Positions 1 to 5,041 of a DNA stretch of 11,963 nt are shown here, piece after piece. Positions within the stretch are counted from its first letter, which is position 1. The number at the start of each line of letters is the position of its first letter. The position numbers were made by a program, and so were the translations under genes. The stretch comes from CAYSIX01 sp964431205 (lineage in GTDB: Bacteria; Planctomycetota; Phycisphaerae; Phycisphaerales; Phycisphaeraceae): contig CAYSIX010000126.1 in the NCBI GenBank assembly GCA_964431205.1, positions 1 through 11,963 on the forward strand, read 5' to 3'. Under the pieces are notes generated by a model. The model made no database searches. It was given only the letters and a program-made list of their open reading frames with translations, and was not told the DNA's origin.

Positions 1-322
1 AGACGACGAAGTTGGCGCGGCGGCGGCCGTAGAACTCGCTGATCAGGTCGGTGCAGAGGAAGGTCAGCGGGTAGGGCAGGACGCCGACGGCCAGGGCGAA
101 GTTGACGTTGGAGATGAAGTTGGGCTGGCCCCAGCGGAAGGACCACTCGCCGCCGACCTCGGCCGGGCCCCAGCTCGCCAGACAGACGAACCGGGTGATG
201 CCCAAAATGTTCAGCATCGCCAGCGTGCCCAGGAACAGGCCCGCCAGCACGAGGAACACGCGCTCCCGTCGCTGGTGCAGGGTCGCCGGGTCGAGCGATG
301 GGAGCCGGGCGAAATCGGTCAT
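1..322 (-). CDS. Queuosine precursor transporter, YhhQ/VUT family (N-terminal part; runs off the window)
   Basis: The minus strand reads open from an ATG at 322-320 to the window edge, giving 107 residues of a membrane protein. Residues 22-45 form the first membrane helix. The stretch PYPLTFLCTDLISEFYGRR (residues 83-101) is the signature of the YhhQ/VUT family, whose members import queuosine precursors (preQ0/preQ1) for tRNA modification across the inner membrane. The segment WGPAEVGGEWSFRWGQ lies between the first two helices. The family is usually about 220-250 residues, so slightly less than half is present. The start is supported by GAGGT on the minus strand (plus 332-336), nine bases upstream of the ATG. 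The gene is divergent from the gene at 449. Family assignment is confident; which queuosine precursor it carries cannot be told. Confidence 0.88.
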   Translation of the reverse strand, partial: MTDFARLPSLDPATLHQRRERVFLVLAGLFLGTLAMLNILGITRFVCLASWGPAEVGGEWSFRWGQPNFISNVNFALAVGVLPYPLTFLCTDLISEFYGRRRANFVV

Positions 323-408
323 GGGCACGGGACCTCGCGGCCGAGACGGCGGCCGGCATGGTAGGGCTTTGCCCGCCCCGCGACCACCCAACGCACCGCG
401 CTTCGGCG

Positions 409-414
409 TATACT
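409..414 (+). promoter_or_regulatory. Candidate -10 box (TATACT) for the gene at 449
   Basis: TATACT differs from the TATAAT consensus at one base and stands out in a very GC-rich gap. Initiation about seven bases downstream would give a leader of roughly 28 bases before the ATG at 449. No good -35 box is seen at the expected spacing (386-391 reads ACCCAA), so recognition may depend on an activator or a different sigma factor. Confidence 0.45.
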
Positions 415-448
415 GCGCCAAGAGCTATTGCCGAGGAACCTGACACCC

Positions 449-1141
449 ATGAACACACAGACACGGACCCAACGCATCTACCGCGGCGACGGCGACGAGT
501 TGATGGCCAGCCAATCGCTCGACGAACGCCTGATCCTCATCCCCGACCGCATGCCCACCTCCAAGCCGGACACCGCGCCGCACATCCGCATCATGTGGGG
601 CCAGCACCTGCTCGACGACCTGCTCGCCGGCCGGTACCGCTCGCTGGTGTGCGCCGTCAACGCCGAGGACAACAGCCACGGCATCGTCAGCCAGCTCGCC
701 ACCCTCCTGCCCACCAGCCAGTGGGAGGGCCGGTCCATCACCGCCCACGCCCGGCTGTTCGTCTCGCAGGAGAAAGTCCGCGTGGTCAAGTTCGACCTGG
801 ACAGCGTCGAGATGCTGGCCCTGCTGCGCCCGGCCAGTCACGAGCACCTGACGCTCGACGACCTCGAGCACGGCTTCCGCATCGTCGCGGAGATGATCGA
901 TCGCAAGCCGCAGCGCAAGCCCGTCGCGTCGGTCTCGTTTCTCGGCGCCCGGGCGAACCGGCTGCTGGGTGAGGACGGCGTCGAGCCGAGCTTCGAGACC
1001 GTGCTCGAGACGATGTTCAACGCCGGGTTCAGCGGCGACGTCTACCCCGCCCCGTGGATGTGGCAATGCACCTCGACCCCGGTCTACGCCCGCTACCCCT
1101 TCTCGCACGCGCTGGAGCAGATGCGCGAGGGCGGGTTCTGA
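449..1141 (+). CDS. Conserved-looking hypothetical protein, soluble, about 230 aa
   Basis: I do not recognise this protein. The frame is open from a TTG at 428, but the ATG at 449 is preferred because GAGGA (433-437) lies 11 bases upstream. This gives 230 residues with no signal peptide or membrane helix. The composition is that of a real folded protein. Notable stretches are HIRIMWGQHLLDDLLAGRYR (45-64), CAVNAEDNSHGIVSQLATLL (68-87), VRVVKFDLDSVEMLALLRP (110-128), LTLDDLEHGFRIVAEMI (134-150) and an aromatic C-terminal part, GDVYPAPWMWQ (196-206). HIRIMWGQHLLDD and NAEDNSHGIV look like conserved motifs. The region 155-175 is Arg/Lys-rich. It is transcribed divergently from the queuosine transporter and convergently with the lipoprotein gene. 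No function is proposed. Confidence 0.8.
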   Translation: MNTQTRTQRIYRGDGDELMASQSLDERLILIPDRMPTSKPDTAPHIRIMWGQHLLDDLLAGRYRSLVCAVNAEDNSHGIVSQLATLLPTSQWEGRSITAHARLFVSQEKVRVVKFDLDSVEMLALLRPASHEHLTLDDLEHGFRIVAEMIDRKPQRKPVASVSFLGARANRLLGEDGVEPSFETVLETMFNAGFSGDVYPAPWMWQCTSTPVYARYPFSHALEQMREGGF

Positions 1142-1145
1142 TCAC

Positions 1146-1159
1146 GCCGCACGGGCGGC
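1146..1159. terminator. Small hairpin between convergent genes, possible bidirectional terminator
   Basis: GCCGC-ACGG-GCGGC forms a perfect 5-bp GC stem with a 4-base loop in the 25-base gap between two convergent stop codons. There is no real T-tract, so intrinsic termination is only a possibility. Confidence 0.3.
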
Positions 1160-1166
1160 TTACGGC

Positions 1167-1799
1167 TCAGTTCGTGGTCAGCGTGTGCAGACGCGAGACG
1201 ACCCGGTCGTGCAGCTCGGTCGCCCGGTCTCGCAGCTTCTCCAGGTAGGCCACGCGATTGTCGTGCGCTTCGCGCTGCACCATCGCCGCGGCCAGCGCGC
1301 CGGCGTAGCCGAGCGCCTCGACCTGCGTCCGCAGAAGATCGAACTCGAAGCTGTCGCCGGCCATCAGCAACGCCCGCGCCGTCCGCGACTCGATCCGGTC
1401 GCGCGCGGCCCGCTCCATCGCCGGCAGGCCCGTGCGGTCCAGCGGGATCGCCGCTGCCGACTCGGCCTCGGCCAGACGCCTCAGCTCATTGCGGCTGTCT
1501 CGACTGAACCGGGCGATCTCGCCGATCAGCTCCCGCGTCGCCTTCGGCGCCGATTTGATCAGCAGGATCTTGTCCACGTCGGCCTGCTTGTCGAGCAGCT
1601 CGTGCAGCAGCCCGTACCCCTCGACGAGGGCCGGATCGATCGGGTCGGGCTCGCCGGGCGTCGCGCGCGTGTCGGAGGGTGCCGGCGATGGCGACCGCGG
1701 CCCGGTGCGGCAGCCCGCCAGCGCGGCTACCAGCACGAACGCGACCAGAACCGCGACGGTCGGCGTTCGAGACCGAGACCACGCCGCTGGTCCAACCAC
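1167..1799 (-). CDS. Lipoprotein with helical, coiled-coil-like body
   Basis: The predicted product is 210 residues. Arg residues at 9 and 11 precede a hydrophobic core (15-28) and the lipobox LAGC at 27-30, so Cys30 should be lipidated after signal peptidase II cleavage and the protein anchored to a membrane. A Pro/Ser/Thr-rich linker follows, then a mostly helical, charged body rich in Ala, Arg and Glu, including RELIGEIARFSRDSRNELRR and an AHDNRVAYLEKLRDRATELH stretch near the C-terminus. No known domain is recognised. The frame is open to 1922, with an ATG at 1847, but the GTG at 1799 is chosen because AAGGG (plus 1806-1810) lies six bases upstream and a -10-like box at 1857-1862 would start transcription downstream of the earlier candidates. 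It is divergent from the MgtC-family gene. Confidence 0.75.
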   Translation of the reverse strand: MVGPAAWSRSRTPTVAVLVAFVLVAALAGCRTGPRSPSPAPSDTRATPGEPDPIDPALVEGYGLLHELLDKQADVDKILLIKSAPKATRELIGEIARFSRDSRNELRRLAEAESAAAIPLDRTGLPAMERAARDRIESRTARALLMAGDSFEFDLLRTQVEALGYAGALAAAMVQREAHDNRVAYLEKLRDRATELHDRVVSRLHTLTTN

Positions 1800-1856
1800 G
1801 GTCGACCCTTCGAACGCTCGCAACCGGGCAGGATCTCGTTCACGCATCACGGGAGG

Positions 1857-1862
1857 ATTGTA
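1857..1862 (-). promoter_or_regulatory. Candidate -10 box (TACAAT) for the lipoprotein gene
   Basis: On the minus strand the bases read TACAAT, one mismatch from TATAAT. The expected transcription start near 1850 leaves a leader of about 50 bases to the GTG at 1799. No clear -35 is visible. Confidence 0.4.
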
Positions 1863-1882
1863 CCCGCTGATCCCCGGTTCGT

Positions 1883-1910
1883 TTGACGGGCCGACAGCGG
1901 ATGGCAAGAT
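1883..1910 (+). promoter_or_regulatory. Candidate promoter for the MgtC-family gene
   Basis: TTGACG at 1883-1888 is close to the TTGACA -35 consensus. A weak -10-like CAAGAT lies at 1905-1910 after a 16-base spacer. It is about 45 bases upstream of the ATG at 1955. The -35 is good and the -10 poor, so confidence is low. Confidence 0.3.
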
Positions 1911-1954
1911 GGCCGCGTTCACCGCGTGGTCACGCGCGACCCTGGAGCCGAACC

Positions 1955-2482
1955 ATGATGAGTCCTGTGGACCTGAGCATCACGATCTGGGAGGTGGCGC
2001 TGCGCCTGGTGATGGCGGTGGTGTTCGCGGGGGTGATCGGTTGGGAGCGGGAGAGTCGGCGTCGGCCGGCGGGGCTGCGGACGCACATGCTCGTGGGCCT
2101 GGGCTGCGCCGGGTTCATGATCGTGGCGCTGGAGTTCCTGCGCGGCATCCAGGCGATGGAGGGGGCGACCGTCTCGGCCGACCCGATGAAGATGATCGCG
2201 GGGATCGCCAGCGGCGTCGGGTTCCTGGGCGCGGGCGCGATCATCCAGGCGCGCGGCGAGGTGCGCGGGCTGACCACCGCCGCCGGCATCTGGTGCGTCG
2301 CCGCCATCGGCGTCGCCGCCGGCTGCGGCCTGTTCATCGTCTCCACGCTCATCTTCGCCCTGGCGTTCGTGACCCTCGGCGTGCTGCGCGGCGTCGAGGT
2401 CAAGATGCCCCTGGCCGACGACGACGAAAAGCCCGACGACCAGCAGGCCGACAACGACCCGTCCCCGCTCGACAAGCCCTGA
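1955..2482 (+). CDS. MgtC/SapB family membrane protein
   Basis: The product is 175 residues and multi-pass (helices near 12-30, 43-62, 80-98, 108-126 and 127-146). It carries both family signatures: a first helix ending in GVIGWERESRRRPAGLRTHM (26-45) and a second conserved block, GIASGVGFLGAGAII followed by RGLTTAAGIW (residues 83-113). The MgtC family is linked to survival under low magnesium and, in pathogens, to inhibition of the F-type ATP synthase; many environmental members have no known role. This one lacks the longer soluble C-terminal domain of Salmonella MgtC and ends in a short Asp-rich hydrophilic tail (154-175), so it belongs to the short SapB-like type. GGAG (1944-1947) seven bases before the ATG decides the start; a longer frame from 1883 adds an unlikely Arg-rich leader. 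No riboswitch-like leader was seen in the short upstream gap. Confidence 0.92.
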   Translation: MMSPVDLSITIWEVALRLVMAVVFAGVIGWERESRRRPAGLRTHMLVGLGCAGFMIVALEFLRGIQAMEGATVSADPMKMIAGIASGVGFLGAGAIIQARGEVRGLTTAAGIWCVAAIGVAAGCGLFIVSTLIFALAFVTLGVLRGVEVKMPLADDDEKPDDQQADNDPSPLDKP

Positions 2483-2494
2483 GACGCACGATCC

Positions 2495-2508
2495 GACGCC
2501 GGCGCGTC
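2495..2508. terminator. Small hairpin between convergent mgtC-family and sigma genes
   Basis: GACGC-CGGC-GCGTC is a perfect 5-bp stem with a 4-base loop in the 36-base gap between the two stop codons. It has no T-tract, so it is a weak terminator candidate. Confidence 0.25.
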
Positions 2509-2518
2509 TGCCGCCGCC

Positions 2519-3463
2519 TCAGCCGCTTCTCTTGAGAAAGCCCACCGTCGACTGCATGATCCGATCGCGCAGCGCGTCGCGCTGCGGCTCGGCCGTCTGC
2601 TGTTTCAGGTCGTCCAGGTTCGCCCGGCAGAACCGGCAGCCCAGGGTCTCGATGTGAAACCGCACGTAGTCCCGCCACCCCGGCTCCAGCGTCCCCAGAA
2701 GGTACGCCCCGATCGTGCTCCGCTTCGGGCAGCTCGGCCGCTGCGCCTCCCACACCTCCGTCAGCAGGCTGTCGTCCCGCGCCCCCTCCGCGCCGGACGA
2801 CTCCCCGACCGCTTCACCCAGCAGCTCCGCCGCACGCTCGCGCACCCGCGACAGGCACCGGTGCTTGATCAACGCCACGTGGTTCTCCGTCACGCCCGCG
2901 TGCTCGGCGATCGCCTTGTTCCGCAATTGACAGTAGAACAGCATCTCGAGCACCTGAAGGTCGCGGAAGTTCAGCGATCGGCGATAGTGCTCGACCACCT
3001 CGCCCAGCGCCGCGGCCAGCGCCGCCTGACGCCGCTCACGCTGCTCGTCCCGCCGCGCGTACCACGACGCCGTCGGCGTCGAGCCCGCCGGCTCCACCGC
3101 CCGCCCTTCTTCCCCGCCCCCGCTCGAACCGGTGTTCAGCTCCGACAGCGCGCAGCTCTCGACCCGCCGCCCGCGGAACTGGTCCACGATCCGCCGACGC
3201 AGGATCGTGAACAGGTACGTCTCGATGCTGGCCTGGCCCCGGAACGCGTCGTGACCACGAAGAAACCCGAGAAACGTGTCCTGCACGAGGTCCTCGGCGT
3301 CGGCGGCGTGCCGCACCTTCTGCCGCGCGAACGCCAGCAGACGCCCCTGGTACCGCTGCACGAGCTGCGACCAGCCGTCCTCATCCCCCCGCTCGATCGC
3401 GTCGAGCAGGTATCGGTCGGCGTCGGAGAGGCTGTTCACGGGCGTCCCCGTCGGCTCTGACAT
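2519..3463 (-). CDS. ECF-type RNA polymerase sigma factor with C-terminal Cys/His zinc-finger-like tail
   Basis: This is a 314-residue sigma-70 family protein. Region 2 spans about 32-100, with AEDLVQDTFLGFLRG (56-70) and the DNA-melting part RGQASIETYLFTILRRRIVDQF (75-96). A Gly/Ser/Glu-rich linker (108-135) follows. Region 4 (about 160-212) holds the helix-turn-helix NKAIAEHAGVTENHVALIKH (182-201). Region 3 is absent, as in ECF factors. The extra tail (about 235-290) contains Cys245, His270, Cys276 and Cys279 in the arrangement C-x24-H-x5-C-x2-C. This resembles the zinc-binding anti-sigma (ZAS) motif, suggesting a built-in sensor or inhibitor rather than a separate anti-sigma gene; that role is inference. 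No Shine-Dalgarno precedes the ATG; a GTG at 3439 is an alternative start. The gene lies on the same strand as the kinase locus and 147 bases after it, with a palindrome between. Confidence 0.93.
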   Translation of the reverse strand: MSEPTGTPVNSLSDADRYLLDAIERGDEDGWSQLVQRYQGRLLAFARQKVRHAADAEDLVQDTFLGFLRGHDAFRGQASIETYLFTILRRRIVDQFRGRRVESCALSELNTGSSGGGEEGRAVEPAGSTPTASWYARRDEQRERRQAALAAALGEVVEHYRRSLNFRDLQVLEMLFYCQLRNKAIAEHAGVTENHVALIKHRCLSRVRERAAELLGEAVGESSGAEGARDDSLLTEVWEAQRPSCPKRSTIGAYLLGTLEPGWRDYVRFHIETLGCRFCRANLDDLKQQTAEPQRDALRDRIMQSTVGFLKRSG

Positions 3464-3470
3464 GCGTTTG

Positions 3471-3476
3471 AGTCTA
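3471..3476 (-). promoter_or_regulatory. Weak -10-like box (TAGACT) just before the sigma gene
   Basis: On the minus strand TAGACT (four of six consensus bases) lies eight to thirteen bases before the ATG at 3463. If used, the mRNA would begin almost at the start codon, which fits the missing ribosome binding site. No -35 box is seen at normal spacing (a GTGACA lies 13 bases upstream, too close). Confidence 0.2.
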
Positions 3477-3531
3477 ACGCCATTGCGTTGTCACGGCGCC
3501 ACCGTTGACCTGCGAGTGTGCGTCGAAACCG

Positions 3532-3586
3532 CCGGTGGGACGGCGGGCGCCTGGCCCGCCTGCTGCCGCGACGCCTGTCCCACCGG
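3532..3586. repeat. Nested palindrome between four-TM gene and sigma gene
   Basis: The outer arms CCGGTGGGAC (3532-3541) and GTCCCACCGG (3577-3586) are exact reverse complements. Inside them GGCGGGC (3542-3548) and GCCCGCC (3554-3560) form a second perfect 7-bp stem around GCCTG. It lies just after the stop of the upstream gene (transcription runs right to left). It may be a REP-like dispersed element, and could also attenuate or terminate transcription before the sigma gene or stabilise the upstream mRNA 3' end. There is no T-tract. Confidence 0.7.
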
Positions 3587-3610
3587 TCGCCAGCGACCCC
3601 GCCCAACGGA

Positions 3611-5041
3611 TCAGACCAGCGCCAGGATCAGCAGGACGCCGCCGGCGATCGCGCCGACCGCCAGCACCCGCAGCGGCCAGACGAAGTAGCCCTTGGTCAC
3701 CACGTTCAGCCCCAGGTAGGTCAGCAGGATCACGCCGATCAGCGCGGTGATTGAGATCAGCGTGTGCCGCTCGCCGCGGCGCTGCGCCGCCAGCTCTTGC
3801 GCGCTCTTCGCCACCAGCGCCTCGACCGCGGGGCCACCGGCGTCCACCAGCACCGCCTGACGCCACACCCGGCCGTACGGCCGATCGAAGCTCTGGATGA
3901 ATCGGTCGGTCACCGCGCCGCTTTCGGTCAGCCGCTCTCGGATCAGATCGACCAGCTCGTCTTCGGCGCGTGGCAGCGCCTGACGGCCGACCCGCTCGAC
4001 CAGACGCGCCTCGACCTTCGGGCGAAGCTGCGCCGCCGCCGCCGAGAGCGCGAGCTGCTCGGCCTCGGCCGGGCTCGCCGCCAGCCGCGGCGACGCGCCC
4101 AGCACCCACGCTCGGCCCGACTGCCCGGCCACGAACGCCGAATAATCCACGACCCACGGCTTCTCTGCGTAACGGGCCGACCACGTCTGCCGCTGTGCCC
4201 GCGCGTCCTCTGTGTCCTTGGTTTTCACCGTCACACGCACCGCCCCCATCCGCAGCAGGCGCGACTCGGCGATGCCGACCTGGACCACCGGGCTCACGCC
4301 ATCATTGCGCCCCGCGCCCATCCGCAGCAGGCGCGACTCGGCCCACGGCGCCTCCGTCTGCGTCTCGACCAGGTCCTCGACCACGATCCGGCCGGCCGAC
4401 GTCGACCCTTCGGGTTCGGCTCGGTCCGATGAACGTTTGAGATGCAGTGGGTTCGCACCGTCAGCGACCGTTTCGTTCCACGAGCGCTCGAACGCCGCCA
4501 GCACCGCGTCGTCCGCCGCGCGGCTGATCAGAAGCATCGTGGTCGGCATCGCGTCGGTTCTCGCCCACGCCGCGAGGCGCTCGTCCTTCGTCGCCAGACG
4601 CCCCAGCGCCGCGGCCGCCTGCTCCGCCGACGGATACACGTCCGCGACGTAGCCCGCCTCCAGCTCAAGCGCCGCCGTCCAGCCCGACGAGGCCGTCGCC
4701 ACGTGCGGCGCCGCACGAATCGCCGGCGCGGATGGCGCAGCCGCCATAGGCGGAACGGCCGCCGTGACACCATCCCGCACGATGGATTGCGACTCGACTC
4801 TGACCGAGAAATAAGTCAGGATCGACATCGCGAACAGAAAGATGAAGGCGCCGCATACCATGGCGAGCACCACACCGCATCCCGCGGGCATGGACCAGTT
4901 CGCCGTGCATGCGCTTCGACCGCGATGGCCCATCGCTGCTCTTACCATCGCGTGAACCGCGACAGCCATTCCCATCGCCACGAACAGGAGGATCAAGATC
5001 TCCATCCAACCCAACGGTGGGAGGAAAGCCAGCATGTTCAT
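3611..5041 (-). CDS. Four-TM membrane protein of unknown function, translationally coupled to the kinase
   Basis: This is a 476-residue protein I do not recognise. Helices lie near 14-35 and 54-78, and a C-terminal pair at 428-446 and 455-475, enclosing a large soluble domain (about 80-425). The soluble part has an Ala/Pro-rich linker (92-118), an Ala-rich helical segment (128-160) and a better-conserved-looking block from about 288 to 415 (AEKPWVVDYSAFVAG, then LIRERLTESGAVTDRFIQSF). A ten-residue peptide, AESRLLRMGA, occurs twice (234-243 and 258-267) because of a DNA repeat. The ATG overlaps the kinase stop by four bases (ATGA, 5038-5041), and GTGGAG lies just upstream within the kinase 3' end, so the two are probably made together. 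It may be a partner or substrate of the kinase at the membrane; that is inference from position only. Confidence 0.85.
   Translation of the reverse strand: MNMLAFLPPLGWMEILILLFVAMGMAVAVHAMVRAAMGHRGRSACTANWSMPAGCGVVLAMVCGAFIFLFAMSILTYFSVRVESQSIVRDGVTAAVPPMAAAPSAPAIRAAPHVATASSGWTAALELEAGYVADVYPSAEQAAAALGRLATKDERLAAWARTDAMPTTMLLISRAADDAVLAAFERSWNETVADGANPLHLKRSSDRAEPEGSTSAGRIVVEDLVETQTEAPWAESRLLRMGAGRNDGVSPVVQVGIAESRLLRMGAVRVTVKTKDTEDARAQRQTWSARYAEKPWVVDYSAFVAGQSGRAWVLGASPRLAASPAEAEQLALSAAAAQLRPKVEARLVERVGRQALPRAEDELVDLIRERLTESGAVTDRFIQSFDRPYGRVWRQAVLVDAGGPAVEALVAKSAQELAAQRRGERHTLISITALIGVILLTYLGLNVVTKGYFVWPLRVLAVGAIAGGVLLILALV
4241..4342. repeat. In-frame direct repeat with 72-bp period inside the four-TM gene
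   Basis: A 26-base block (starting CCCATCCGCAGCAGG, ending GACTCGGC) is identical at 4245-4270 and 4317-4342; the enclosing 30-base codon blocks 4241-4270 and 4313-4342 differ at one base. The spacing of 72 bases keeps the frame and inserts 24 residues. It lies in a linker-like part of the protein, so it is likely a recent insertion or duplication of a small repeat tolerated there. Confidence 0.8.

Noticed and set aside
298..972. A 224-residue open frame on the plus strand
   Set aside because: Out of frame with the protein at 449-1141, very rich in Arg, Pro and His, and overlaps the start of the transporter gene.
1800..1922. Longer N-terminus for the lipoprotein (starts at 1922 or 1847)
   Set aside because: It would put 41 or 16 extra residues before the signal peptide, lacks a ribosome binding site, and the TACAAT box implies transcription starting around 1850.
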